Notes: generated from the sequence alone by a model not told the origin. A stretch of DNA of 55,816 bases from Branchiibius hedensis (GCF_900108585.1 NZ_UESZ01000003.1:1-55816), one strand, 5' to 3'; positions 15,337 through 23,295 are shown, counted from the stretch's first letter. Made by a program: numbers and translations.

Positions 15337-15651
15337 TCACTGGTCAATTACTCGGAGTTGCGGTTTGCCGATCCTGCGATCGACCGCCGATGTGAGGGCG
15401 TATTCGAGGCGTCCGCTGGGGTCGAGGGCGAGCAGCTGCCCGATGGTGCCGGTGGCGTCCCTGACACTGCCTGCCACGTCCTCCCATGTGACGCCTGCTT
15501 GGGTGAGTATGAACGCGACCTCGCGGGCCAGCTCGGTCACGTCGTTGAGGTAATGCTCTTGCGCTTCCGGGCCGCGCTGCCAGTACCGCTCGGCTTTGAG
15601 GAGGACGGCAGCGTCTTTCACGGCCTGGTGCTGCGGATCAACGTCGCTCAT
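15337..15651 (-). CDS. Small hypothetical helical protein
   Basis: A 104-residue soluble protein, mostly helical (VKDAAVLLKAERYWQRG, LNDVTELAREVAFIL). An AAGGAG ribosome site precedes the ATG, and a short version of the repeated leader with two GGTCTAGT motifs lies upstream. No family recognised. Confidence 0.6.
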   Translation of the reverse strand: MSDVDPQHQAVKDAAVLLKAERYWQRGPEAQEHYLNDVTELAREVAFILTQAGVTWEDVAGSVRDATGTIGQLLALDPSGRLEYALTSAVDRRIGKPQLRVIDQ

Positions 15652-15705
15652 GGCGTGCTCCTTGGTCTAGTTGGTCACGGTGGTCTAGTAGGTGTGTGAG
15701 GTCAT
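15652..15705 (-). promoter_or_regulatory. Short variant of the repeated leader
   Basis: It keeps the AAGGAGCACGCC ribosome site and two direct repeats of the type GGTCTAGTTGGT and GGTCTAGTAGGT, the same CTAG-containing motif found in the long leaders. It is squeezed into 54 bases after the parB-like gene. Confidence 0.45.
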
Positions 15706-16278
15706 TCAGCGCACGAGTCGGTTCGGCAGCCGTGGCGGCGGGGTGGGTAGGTCGCCGCCGTTGCGGTCGCGGGCTTCCTCGACGCTGTATGCGATCGCTT
15801 CGCCGCACCATGCGCTGTCGGAGGGCCAGCGTCCGGCGGACCGATCGGCGGTGATCGCGGCCCGCATCCGTTCGAGGATCTCGGTCGGGACCAGGAATGA
15901 GCGGGTCGCGCCGGTGCGCTCATCGGCGCGGCCTCGCGGTTGTGCACCGGAGCGCTGTTTGGGGGTGCGTGCGGCGTAGGTGTCGATCGCGGCACCGATC
16001 CACCGTCCGAAGGTGTCGGCCTCTCCCCCGTTGGTCCAGTCGGCCAGGTAAGCGGCCTTGGCGTTGTCGAATTCGGCTGGTGTCAGGTAGATCCCAATCC
16101 GGGTCGTGTCCGCGGCAGCCGCTACAGCCTTGCGCGGTGCCGTTGCTGAACTCGAGGTTTTCGTGACCGCCCGCTTGGGCGCACTTGGTGCGGGGGCCGC
16201 GGCGGTCTCCGGAGCCGGTGGCGGGGCTACCGGTGTTGATCCGGCCAGGGTCGATTTGCGGGGTGCGGGGCGGTTCAT
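15706..16278 (-). CDS. ParB-like centromere-binding partner of ParA
   Basis: A 190-residue protein; start at the ATG at 16278 after AGGAG, overlapping the parA stop as ATGA. The first 80 residues are a disordered Ala/Pro/Lys linker. Then comes TRIGIYLTPAEFDNAKAAYL, which resembles the strand-helix start of ribbon-helix-helix proteins, followed by ADTFGRWIGAAIDTYAAR. A second strand-helix-like segment (TRSFLVPTEILERMRAAI) lies near residue 140. Proteins of this type downstream of plasmid ParA genes act as centromere-binding factors. The ParB role is inferred mainly from position. Confidence 0.65.
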   Translation of the reverse strand: MNRPAPRKSTLAGSTPVAPPPAPETAAAPAPSAPKRAVTKTSSSATAPRKAVAAAADTTRIGIYLTPAEFDNAKAAYLADWTNGGEADTFGRWIGAAIDTYAARTPKQRSGAQPRGRADERTGATRSFLVPTEILERMRAAITADRSAGRWPSDSAWCGEAIAYSVEEARDRNGGDLPTPPPRLPNRLVR

Positions 16279-17072
16279 GTCCAGGCTCCTTCGATTGCGG
16301 TCAGGTGGTGGGCGTAAATCTGGCCGATCGCGGCCGCCTCGGGCGTCCCCCACTCATCGAGGCCGCGCGCGGCCTCGGTGGCATCAGAGATCACTACTCG
16401 CTTGGGAATGGGAGGATCGAGCACCTGTAGACCCCGCGTATCTGCTGCGGCGTTCAACTCCTCAACCCAGGTCTTACCGCTGACCGTGCGTTCCTCGTGC
16501 TGGTTCACCAGCACTCCGGCCACGATCAGACCGGCGTTGTAGTAGGTGCGTACTTCATCGATGGTGGTCAGCAGTTGCCCAAGTCCGTTGCTGCTGAACA
16601 GTTTTGAGTGCGTGACCACGAGAACGCCGTCGGCGGCCGTCAGGCCGTTGATCGTGAGCTGATCCAAGCTGGGCGCGCAGTCGATCAGGATCAGGTCGTA
16701 CTCGTCGACTACCTCGGCCAGGGCTCGCGCTAACCGGCCTTCGCGGCCCGCGCCAGCGATCACCAGCTCGTCACGTACTGATCCCAGGGTGGCGCCGCTG
16801 GTGGGCACCACGTCCATGCCGGGCCAGACCCCGGCAACGATCACGTCCTTGATCGCCTCGTCCGCTCGACTGCTGAGGGCGTCCGCGAGGCCCGCCTGGT
16901 CCTCCTCGACTTCCTTCTCGGCCGCGACCGTTGTCAGATTGCCTTGCGGGTCGTTGTCGACCACCAGCACGCGGCGACCACGCAACACGGCCGCCCGGGC
17001 CAACTGGAAGGTCGTGGTGCTCTTGCCGACCCCGCCTTTCTGGTTGCACAAGGTGATGATCCGGGCGCTCAT
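16275..17072 (-). CDS. parA: ParA family partition ATPase
   Basis: A 265-residue ParA/MinD-type ATPase without an N-terminal DNA-binding extension (type Ib size). The deviant Walker A motif KGGVGKST starts at residue 12, the A' motif is VVDNDPQGNLTT, and Walker B is YDLILIDCAPSLD. It drives plasmid segregation by ATP-dependent binding to the nucleoid together with its centromere protein. It is coupled on both sides by ATGA overlaps, to the 72-residue gene upstream and the parB-like gene downstream. Confidence 0.92.
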   Translation of the reverse strand: MSARIITLCNQKGGVGKSTTTFQLARAAVLRGRRVLVVDNDPQGNLTTVAAEKEVEEDQAGLADALSSRADEAIKDVIVAGVWPGMDVVPTSGATLGSVRDELVIAGAGREGRLARALAEVVDEYDLILIDCAPSLDQLTINGLTAADGVLVVTHSKLFSSNGLGQLLTTIDEVRTYYNAGLIVAGVLVNQHEERTVSGKTWVEELNAAADTRGLQVLDPPIPKRVVISDATEAARGLDEWGTPEAAAIGQIYAHHLTAIEGAWT

Positions 17073-17287
17073 GACGCGCTCTGACTGTGCGCCCGGCGCA
17101 GCTCAGCTAGCGCCTCGCTGACCTGGCGGGTCTGCTCGCCGTAGGTGAGCTGGTCCCACTGCCGGCCCAGCGTGTGACGTACCCATGCCTCGGCTAGTCC
17201 GACATCGGTGCGGGCGCTCAGGGTCGCGCCGTCCTCGGTGGTCAGGCTCAGATCTCCCACGATCGGAGCTGGTCGGCTGGTGCTCAT
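17069..17287 (-). CDS. Small protein coupled to parA
   Basis: A 72-residue protein with an AGGAGT site before its ATG and an ATGA overlap with parA. A short strand region (VGDLSLTTEDGATLSA) precedes a helical half (AEAWVRHTLGRQWDQL, then RQVSEALAELRRA). It may be a partition accessory or simply share the transcript; unknown family. The 100 bases between it and ssb hold no further gene. Confidence 0.6.
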   Translation of the reverse strand: MSTSRPAPIVGDLSLTTEDGATLSARTDVGLAEAWVRHTLGRQWDQLTYGEQTRQVSEALAELRRAHSQSAS

Positions 17288-17389
17288 TCGTCTACTCCTG
17301 CTGCTGGTTTCGGCTGGCGGCTGTCATCATGCGGTGCGGCGGGGAAGCGAGCCACCTGGACCACTCCCCCGCCATCTGTCGCGGTCCTC

Positions 17390-17773
17390 TTAGAACGGCG
17401 GTTCGTCCTCAGCCACGGCCGCGGTGCCCTTGGTGATCGTCACGCGCTGCCCTCGCAGACTCACGCCGATCTCCTCGGCGCGTACCTCGTGCTGCAACCG
17501 CGTTCCGTTCTCGCTGCGGTACTCACTGACCCGGTACCGGCCGCTGAACGTGACCCGGATGTTGCCGGAGGCCTTCGCGGCCTCGACGAGGTTGACGGCC
17601 TGGGAACCGGACACGGCCACGTCGTAGCCGATCGCGGGACCATCGCTGTAAGCGCCGTCATCGTCCTTGATCCGGTCGGTGACGATCACGCGGGCGAAGG
17701 TGTACGGGCCATTGATTCCTTCGCGCAACTCCGGCGCTGCGGCCAGGTTGCCGGTGCGGGTGATGTAGCTCAT
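17390..17773 (-). CDS. ssb: Single-stranded DNA-binding protein
   Basis: A 127-residue SSB with one OB fold. The N-terminus ITRTGNLAAAPELRE is typical of actinobacterial plasmid SSBs; strands such as IRVTFSGRYRVSEYRSENG follow, and the acidic tip is EDEPPF, which recruits partner proteins. It is shorter than chromosomal SSBs because the Gly-rich linker is nearly missing. It protects the incoming single strand during transfer. Its leader is one of the repeated promoter elements, consistent with early expression in the recipient. Confidence 0.87.
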   Translation of the reverse strand: MSYITRTGNLAAAPELREGINGPYTFARVIVTDRIKDDDGAYSDGPAIGYDVAVSGSQAVNLVEAAKASGNIRVTFSGRYRVSEYRSENGTRLQHEVRAEEIGVSLRGQRVTITKGTAAVAEDEPPF

Positions 17774-17860
17774 GGTGTGCTCCTTAGTTGTGGTGGTTGG
17801 TCTGCCGTGTTGATGCTCTAATTATGGCCTAGTTGGTCAATACTGTCTACGAGTTCTTTG
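17774..17860 (-). promoter_or_regulatory. Repeated promoter-leader, ssb copy
   Basis: It shares with the other leaders the AAGGAGCACACC ribosome site, the ATCAACACGGCAGACCAACC block and TTGACCAACTAGGCC, but lacks the middle spacer. This is the most diverged of the long copies. Confidence 0.55.
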
Positions 17861-17862
17861 CT

Positions 17863-18129
17863 CTATTTCACCGTCCTTCCGCGCCAGTCGAAGTCCGCGG
17901 GGTGTAGCTGTAGCGCGCTGGGTGTCCGCATAGCCCAGGCATGGGCGTCGCGGATCTGCTCCTCGGTGATCTCTTGCCGCTCGGCCTGGTTCAGCAGCTC
18001 CCGGTATCGGTCGCCGTCTGCGGCGCGCACGGCCGCGACCAGCTCGTCGAGGGTGCGCCATACCTCGGTCAGTGTTGCTGTGGGCTTCTGAGCGTCCATC
18101 TGGTGTGCTTCCTGTCCTCGTAGACTCAT
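17863..18129 (-). CDS. Small hypothetical protein
   Basis: An 88-residue helical protein; the core TLTEVWRTLDELVAAVRAAD and RYRELLNQAERQEITEEQ suggests a coiled or helical bundle. The start is uncertain. The ATG at 18129 follows the GCACACC signature of the repeated leaders. A second in-frame ATG at 18099 has a better AGGAAG site and would give 78 residues. Confidence 0.55.
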   Translation of the reverse strand: MSLRGQEAHQMDAQKPTATLTEVWRTLDELVAAVRAADGDRYRELLNQAERQEITEEQIRDAHAWAMRTPSALQLHPADFDWRGRTVK

Positions 18130-18228
18130 GGTGTGCGTCCGGCGTGGTAACCGGTCGCCGTGTTGATGCCGTCCCCCCGGTTCGCTCTCGTGGCTCACCG
18201 GGGGGCCGGTGCTCTCCTCGGCCTCGCG

Positions 18229-18615
18229 TTACTGGCCGATCGCCTGGTCTTGGCCCGTGCAGAACGGTCCGCAGTCCCGGCCGGGTTCGGCTCCGCACTC
18301 CTCGCACTCCCGGCGCATCGGGTCCAGCTCCTCGACCGGTGCCTGCGGAGCGGGTGCGGTGAAGCGGCACGCTCGCCGGTCGGCCTCGATCTGCGCGCTG
18401 GTGGCAAGACCCCGGCTCAACACCAACCCCTCCAACACCGCCACGGCATCCCATGCCTCTAGGTCAGTGAATGCGCACACGTCGTTCACAATCGAGTTCT
18501 GCTGGTGCGCTTCCTGCTTGGCCTGCGTGTCAGCGGCCAGGCGCGTAACGGCCCGGGCAGCTCGCGCGATCGCTTCGCGACGGTCCGTGCTGAGTTTTGC
18601 TGCGGTCCAACTCAT
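18229..18615 (-). CDS. Small protein with C-terminal zinc-ribbon-like Cys cluster
   Basis: A 128-residue protein. The first 75 residues are helical (REAIARAARAVTRLAAD). The end has CEECGAEPGRDCGPFC, a CxxC plus C..C pattern that looks like one zinc site and is common in small actinobacterial phage and plasmid proteins. It is expressed from the long repeated leader directly upstream. Function unknown. Confidence 0.62.
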   Translation of the reverse strand: MSWTAAKLSTDRREAIARAARAVTRLAADTQAKQEAHQQNSIVNDVCAFTDLEAWDAVAVLEGLVLSRGLATSAQIEADRRACRFTAPAPQAPVEELDPMRRECEECGAEPGRDCGPFCTGQDQAIGQ

Positions 18616-18961
18616 GGTGTGCTCCCTTGGTGGTGGGGCTGGTAAGTTCCCCGGGTTGGTCTGCCGTGTTGATACTGTCATTCTAGTCTAGTTGGTCAAT
18701 GCTGTCTAGTAGTTTTAGCCGATCTTTCGTCTGATTTCTCGCCGGATTCTCGGGCTTTCCGCGGGGGATTCCCCCTGGACTATCGACCCGGACCCATCCC
18801 CTCATCCTCGCGTTCTTGCCTTGATTGCCCCTGAGTTGCTCCGACCCGGTGCCGCAGGTCCGGCGCTGGGTCGGCCCGCTGGTGGGGGAGCGCGAGGGGG
18901 CCTGCCCCCTCGCCGGACCGGACCGGGCCGTAGTGGCCCGGTCCGATCCGCCTGCGGCGGG
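18616..18961 (-). promoter_or_regulatory. Repeated promoter-leader plus two GC-rich hairpins
   Basis: A 345-base gap without a gene. Bases 18616-18800 are a direct repeat of 20045-20232 (about 185 bp), including the TTGACC/CTAGACTAGA block and the GGGGGATTCCCCC palindrome. Next to the ardC stop lie two perfect hairpins. One is at 18892-18913 (GCGAGGGGG stem, four-base loop) and the other at 18920-18944 (GGACCGGGCC stem, five-base loop); they probably terminate ardC transcription. Confidence 0.65.
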
Positions 18962-20044
18962 TTAGGCGGCCAGCTCGGCGGCGATCTGCTCGACCGGCTC
19001 GCCTGCCTTGGCCCGGGTCCACGCCTCGCCCTTGGGCTCCAAACCTGCCGCACGCAGCGCGGCGGCTAGGGCTTTGTTGTCGGCCTTGGCTTGGGCCTTC
19101 TCCGCTTTGGCGGATGCCGCGACCGTGACGCCTTCGGTTCCCAGCGCCACCGCGGCCAGTGCGTCGAGCACGTGACAGGAGCGCTCATAGGCGGCGGCGA
19201 CCCGCTCGGGGCTGCGGGTCCACTCGGCCGCGTACCGGGCCGATCCGCGGGCCTGCTCGTCGTGACCGAACGCGCGCAGCAGACCAAATGCCACCGCTTC
19301 GGCCTCGGCTTCCATATCGCCGCGGTGCTCTCCGGCGTAGGGGCGGTCATCATCGGCGCCGTGCAACAGGGCATGTGCGATCTCGTGTGCCAGCGTTTCG
19401 ACGGCCGCCCATCCGGCTAGGCCGCCGTGAATCACGATTCGCCGGGCCACATGCACGGTGCGACCGCTCGCCACCATGTCCCGGCCGGACCGCTCCACCG
19501 TCCAACCCTGATCGGTGATCCATGCGGACAGCCGCGCGAAGATCTCCCGCGCTTCGCCTTCGGGCAGCTCGGGCGCCGTGAACGCAGCCGCGCCGGTCTG
19601 CCCGTCCTGGTCGGCCACGTCTACGGCGCGGTAAGTCTGCTCGATGCGAAAGACGCGCCGCTCGACCGCTTCGGGGGTGTCCTTGCTGACCTTCTTACCG
19701 GTGGTCGGGTCGATCCACAGCGGCACCGGCCGCGACCAGATCGACAACGCGCCGCCGGTCGGGGTGAAACCTCGCTTGGCCCAGACATACCGGGGTGCGA
19801 TCTCCTCGGCCGCTGCACGGATCGCAGCATCGAACGCAGCACCCTCGCCCATGCCCTGACGCTCGAAGCGGCTCCACAACTGGCACACGATCAACGCCTG
19901 ATTGGTGGGGGAGTACGCGGGGTGACCTGCCCGCAGCCGCAGCGCCCGGGCCGCCATCGCAGCGGGCCAGCCCTTGGGGTTGGCGATGAACGCCGCCGCC
20001 TGGTCTTTGATCGCGTCGCGTGTGGCCTGGTGGTCAATGCTCAT
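18962..20044 (-). CDS. ardC: ArdC-like antirestriction protein (ssDNA-binding, zinc metalloprotease fold)
   Basis: A 360-residue protein in the ArdC architecture. The N-terminal domain (about 1-140) has SPTNQALIVCQLW and YVWAKRGFTPTGGALSIWSR, the typical single-strand-binding region. The C-terminal domain carries the zinc site ETLAHEIAHALLHG (H220, E221, H224) with the distal acidic MEAEAEAVAFG. ArdC proteins shield incoming plasmid DNA from restriction. A Lys/Ala-rich tail follows. The gene stands alone behind a long repeated leader. Confidence 0.87.
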   Translation of the reverse strand: MSIDHQATRDAIKDQAAAFIANPKGWPAAMAARALRLRAGHPAYSPTNQALIVCQLWSRFERQGMGEGAAFDAAIRAAAEEIAPRYVWAKRGFTPTGGALSIWSRPVPLWIDPTTGKKVSKDTPEAVERRVFRIEQTYRAVDVADQDGQTGAAAFTAPELPEGEAREIFARLSAWITDQGWTVERSGRDMVASGRTVHVARRIVIHGGLAGWAAVETLAHEIAHALLHGADDDRPYAGEHRGDMEAEAEAVAFGLLRAFGHDEQARGSARYAAEWTRSPERVAAAYERSCHVLDALAAVALGTEGVTVAASAKAEKAQAKADNKALAAALRAAGLEPKGEAWTRAKAGEPVEQIAAELAA

Positions 20045-20232
20045 GGTGTGCTCCCTTGGTGGTGGTGGGGTTGGTAAGTTCCCCTGGGTTGGTCTGCCGT
20101 GTTGATACTGTCAGTCTAGTCTAGTTGGTCAATGCTGTCTAGTAGTTTTAGCCTGTCTTTCGTCTGATTTCTCACGGATTCTCGGGCTTTCCGCGGGGGA
20201 TTCCCCCTGGACCACCGACCCGGACCCACCCC
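20045..20232 (-). promoter_or_regulatory. Repeated promoter-leader, ardC copy
   Basis: The longest match to 18616-18800, with about a dozen differences. It has the same AAGGGAGCACACC ribosome site, TTGACC and tandem CTAGACTAGACTGAC, and a distal GGGGGATTCCCCC palindrome. The distal half is non-coding and is also conserved, so it is probably functional and not just a promoter. Confidence 0.65.
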
Positions 20233-20314
20233 CTCCTCCTTGCGTCTTTGCCTTTCGGCGGCCCGGCTGGGGCCGGTTGGCGCCCGCGAAGGTCATAACC
20301 TCGGGCCGGTGGTG

Positions 20315-20593
20315 ATGAATGCGCTGGATGATGCGGTTCAGCTCGACGACCTGGCCGCGAAGGCGGCGGTTTTTCGGGCGTTGTCGACGACGCGGCGGTT
20401 GGCGGTTTTCGCGGCCCTGGTCGAGGAGCTGACCGTGCCGCAGCTGCGGATGAGGATCGGAGCGCTAGCGCCGGAGCGGGATCTGGCGGTGTTGCGGGAC
20501 GCGGGCCTGGTGGAACGCTTGCCCGGGGTCGCGCCGCAGCGATGGCGACGGGTGCCGGGCGTCGAATCGGTGGTCGCTGGGATCATCCCGTGA
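20315..20593 (+). CDS. Small winged-helix DNA-binding protein
   Basis: A 92-residue protein; I chose the ATG at 20315. The pattern KAAVFRALSTTRRLAVFAAL, then LTVPQLRMRIGAL and ERDLAVLRDAGLVERLPG, is that of an ArsR-like winged helix, with the end RWRRVPGV forming the wing. It lacks metal-binding Cys residues. It probably regulates nearby plasmid genes; the target is unknown. Confidence 0.6.
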   Translation: MNALDDAVQLDDLAAKAAVFRALSTTRRLAVFAALVEELTVPQLRMRIGALAPERDLAVLRDAGLVERLPGVAPQRWRRVPGVESVVAGIIP

Positions 20594-20625
20594 TTAGTAC
20601 GGGTGTTCGATAGATACTGGCGTGC

Positions 20626-20895
20626 GTGGGACAAACACGTGCGGAGCGGACCTGGCCGCGTCCGGCCCGCGTCAAGCACGTGTGGGTGCGCGGCCTCGAT
20701 GATCGGCACCCGTTAGCGCCGCCCTCTGCGGGGCTGGTGCTGGGCTGGGCCAGACGCTCCGGCACCTGGCGCGCGCATGTGCTGTGCCTGGTCGACGACG
20801 GCACCCCAGAGGGCCGGGTCATCGCGGCCTGGGTCGACGCGGGCCAGGTACGACCAGTGGCCTCCGACCCCAATCGGCTGTGGGGCCTGCGATGA
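20626..20895 (+). CDS. Small hypothetical protein
   Basis: An 89-residue basic protein with a strand-rich core (WRAHVLCLVDDGTPEGRVIA). It starts at a GTG with a GATACT box a short distance upstream, so it may be leaderless. No family recognised. It lies between the winged-helix gene and a membrane protein gene. Confidence 0.5.
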   Translation: MGQTRAERTWPRPARVKHVWVRGLDDRHPLAPPSAGLVLGWARRSGTWRAHVLCLVDDGTPEGRVIAAWVDAGQVRPVASDPNRLWGLR

Positions 20896-20961
20896 AGCAA
20901 ATCGGGGACGGGGGCGGCCGGACGGGCGCCGATTGTCGTGGTGCTCTGCGTCAATGACGCC

Positions 20962-21495
20962 ATGACGAAAAACCAGATTCCTGTGCCGCCGCCGATTGCC
21001 GGTGCGCCGCCGCCGTCGTGGCGTGATGCTCCGATGCTGGTCCGGTGGATGATCACCGGTCTGCGACACGGGTCGAGTAAGAGCAGCGGTGCGCGGAAGA
21101 TGCTGCTGGTCGTACTGGCCAGGGTTTTAGTGGTGGCGTTCTGGCCGATGGCCGGGCTATTCGCCTACCGGATGGGTTGTGCGCGCAGCCGGTGGGTGTA
21201 TTACGCCTCCCCGAAGCGCGACGCAGTGCTCGGTGTTCATCGCACGAGACGCGGCTGGTTCGTGGGCGACCATATGACGCCATCTCTGCGGTCGGGGACG
21301 GGCAAGGCGCTTCGAGATGTGGTGATCCCTGAGTTGACCGTGGTCGTCGACGAAGCCGAGGTAACGGTCCGCACTGTCGCAACCAGCGAGAGGCAAGCGG
21401 CTGATTACCTGGCTGAGATCCCCGGCCTGGTCGACGATGGCCCGGCCTTACTAGGTGGCCGCCGCCTGCGTCGGCCACCTCAGCCACCGCGATAG
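20962..21495 (+). CDS. Single-pass membrane protein of unknown function
   Basis: A 177-residue protein starting at the ATG at 20962. A Pro-rich head is followed by one membrane segment (about 50-75, MLLVVLARVLVVAFWPMAGLF) and a cytoplasmic or outer domain of about 100 residues with strands (ELTVVVDEAEVTVRTVATS). It ends ten bases before the convergent replication gene. Confidence 0.55.
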   Translation: MTKNQIPVPPPIAGAPPPSWRDAPMLVRWMITGLRHGSSKSSGARKMLLVVLARVLVVAFWPMAGLFAYRMGCARSRWVYYASPKRDAVLGVHRTRRGWFVGDHMTPSLRSGTGKALRDVVIPELTVVVDEAEVTVRTVATSERQAADYLAEIPGLVDDGPALLGGRRLRRPPQPPR

Positions 21496-21505
21496 ACCGC
21501 GGTCG

Positions 21506-22783
21506 TCAGAACAGCGGTTCGCCGTCCGCAGCCGCGGACGGGGAGTGCGGCCGCCACCCGCGGATCTGCGGGGGACAGTTCGGGCAGCGCCGGTCTTCAC
21601 CGGCCTGTAGGAGGTCCTCGACGATCCAGCCTCGGCCGTCGCACCGCGACCCGTGGCAGCGGGCGGGGTGCAGGGCCTCGCCGTACTCGTCGAGGTCGCC
21701 GTCGACGAGTACCGGATCGGTCACCCACGGGTCACCGGTCGTCGCAGGTTCGTGGGCGGGGTGGTCGGCGTCGGGGTCGAGGTCGCGCAGCAGCCCGGCC
21801 AGCAGGATCGCGGGGCGGGTGCGTATCTCGATCGTGGCCAGTGCCTCGAAGTCGTGGCCACGGCGGATCGCGGCGGACCGTAACGCGGTCACTACGTCAG
21901 CGCCGCTCCACGGGATCTGCGCGGCGGCGAACCTTGTCAGGGCTGGGGCGAGGCGTCCTAGCGGCTCTGAGGCGCACCAGGGCAGCGCTGAGGCCACCTC
22001 AGCGGCCAGACGACGCCCCGGCACCGTCGCCCACCTTCGTGGTGATCGCCGCGGCGAAGCCGCGACCGTCTTTCGACCGCTTGCGGTCGGTTGTTCGTGC
22101 GTCAGGTGACCAGGTGTGTAAGTGATGTTTCTATCTAAAGCTTGACCTCCTGGGGGGGTGCAAATCCCCAAGATGCGCCGGTACCTCCACGGCACCGTGA
22201 ACGCGACTTCTGTGGATAAACCGCGCTGGCGGGACCCGGCCCGCATCAACGGGGCGCGCTCCTTCCATGTGAGCATCCGCCCCGGTGTGATGACCTTCTC
22301 TAGCCCGATCATCCGGGCCACCCGCTGGCAGTATTTGACGGCGCGGACGCTGCACCCCAGCACAGAGGCCAGGGTGTCCGGCCGCACGATGCAGCGGCGG
22401 CCGGTGAGCGGGTCGGCGTACGCCGAGCGGACCGTCAGGTACCGGATCAGCAGCTCCTTGGAGACCGTGCCAGCCAGGCGGTACGCCTCGCAGGCAACCA
22501 CGATCGGCACCACTCGGGACAGCCAGTGATCCCGGGAGAGCCAGGCCGGGATCTTCGCGTACGCGCCGTCTGGGGCGGTGGTGCGCAGGCCACCGACGCC
22601 GCCACGGTCGTCCTGGTGCCGCCGGGGGAGTAGGTCACGGTTAGTGCGCCCGGCCCGGCAGGCCAGCTCAACGAGCCGGGCGTGCTCGGGTGCGCACTGC
22701 CGGTGCGTCCGCAACGTGTCGTGCACCGGGGTGCGTGTCAGGTGTTGAGCACGCGCGTAGGCGTGCGGTATCGTGGGCAGCAC
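21506..22783 (-). CDS. Putative replication initiator with winged-helix region
   Basis: A 425-residue protein. Around residues 85-175 it has a helix-turn-helix-like arrangement (SKELLIRYLTVRSAYAD, then RPDTLASVLGCSVRAVKYCQ and MIGLEKVITPGRMLTWKERA) resembling plasmid Rep-like proteins of actinobacteria. A second half contains helical segments and a zinc-like CHGSRCDGRG...CPNCPP cluster near the end. It is the only replication-protein candidate on the unit, and structured RNA-like hairpins overlap its start. The Rep role is an inference. Confidence 0.55.
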   Translation of the reverse strand: MLPTIPHAYARAQHLTRTPVHDTLRTHRQCAPEHARLVELACRAGRTNRDLLPRRHQDDRGGVGGLRTTAPDGAYAKIPAWLSRDHWLSRVVPIVVACEAYRLAGTVSKELLIRYLTVRSAYADPLTGRRCIVRPDTLASVLGCSVRAVKYCQRVARMIGLEKVITPGRMLTWKERAPLMRAGSRQRGLSTEVAFTVPWRYRRILGICTPPGGQALDRNITYTPGHLTHEQPTASGRKTVAASPRRSPRRWATVPGRRLAAEVASALPWCASEPLGRLAPALTRFAAAQIPWSGADVVTALRSAAIRRGHDFEALATIEIRTRPAILLAGLLRDLDPDADHPAHEPATTGDPWVTDPVLVDGDLDEYGEALHPARCHGSRCDGRGWIVEDLLQAGEDRRCPNCPPQIRGWRPHSPSAAADGEPLF

Positions 22784-22887
22784 GAAGCCGCCTTTCGTGA
22801 TGGTTGGGATTCGCTTCGACCGGCTGGTAACCGGTCACACGAAACGTCAGTTGCTTGAACACTGAGCCGCCGCTGGTAACGGCGGCT
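22745..22887 (+). ncRNA. Candidate antisense RNA over the start of the replication gene
   Basis: On the plus strand TTGAGC (22745) and TATCGT (22769) are 18 bases apart and could start an RNA near 22780. It would cross a first hairpin at 22818-22836 (GACCGG stem) and end at the terminator hairpin at 22865-22887. Both hairpins have the same 7-base loop CTGGTAA, which begins with a YUNR-type turn (CTGG). The RNA would be antisense to the leader and start of the rep gene, like copy-control RNAs. Confidence 0.4.
22865..22887 (+). terminator. Rho-independent-like terminator upstream of rep
   Basis: AGCCGCCG, loop CTGGTAA, CGGCGGCT, followed by TTCGTGTTT. It is the end of the candidate antisense RNA and would also stop plus-strand readthrough. 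Confidence 0.65.
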
Positions 22888-22919
22888 TTCGTGTTTCTAC
22901 GGGCGCTTCGCCCGTTCCC

Positions 22920-23126
22920 CTATACGGCTATGTCGAGCCTCTTCTGCTCGCGGGGCTGCGCCCTGGGCGCCAGGTCGGGACGACCAACGTCGTTGGCCAG
23001 CACATGGGCGATGTATTCGCTGATGGACAGCCCGGTCTCGTCCGCTCGGCGTCGAATTGCGTCACCGACGGCGCGCGGTGGGCGCGTGACCATGATGTCC
23101 CGGTCTCCCTTGCTTGCTCGCGGCAT
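22920..23126 (-). CDS. Ribbon-helix-helix DNA-binding protein
   Basis: A 68-residue protein starting at the ATG at 23126 (a second ATG nine bases upstream is possible). The pattern RDIMVTRPPRAVGDAIRRRA followed by DETGLSISEYIAHVLANDVG is a CopG/Arc-type strand-helix-helix. It lies upstream of the replication gene on the same strand, so a copy-control role is possible; an antitoxin without its toxin is another reading. One of the palindromic operators lies at 23204-23221, upstream. Confidence 0.7.
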   Translation of the reverse strand: MPRASKGDRDIMVTRPPRAVGDAIRRRADETGLSISEYIAHVLANDVGRPDLAPRAQPREQKRLDIAV

Positions 23127-23203
23127 GTGTCCCATCCAATCAGAGCAGGGCCGTAGTCGCCCTGATTCTGATACGCGTGGCGTGTCGAGGACTCATCGCG
23201 GCA

Positions 23204-23221
23204 AGGCTACCGTAGTATACA
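23204..23221. promoter_or_regulatory. Operator-like site upstream of the RHH gene
   Basis: The stretch GGCTACCGTAGTATACA agrees at 14 of 17 positions with the site at 26444-26460, and it is a weaker match to the palindrome at 25666. Confidence 0.45.
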
Positions 23222-23295
23222 TGGCGGGCAAGGAAAGACCCCACCTCGGCGCGAGAGATGGGGTCGAGCGTTTGGTGAAGACCGTGCTTTGGGGC

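Noticed and set aside
22920-23126. RHH protein as antitoxin of a toxin-antitoxin pair
   Set aside because: No toxin-like gene overlaps or follows it; the next gene on that strand is the replication candidate, so a regulator is more likely.
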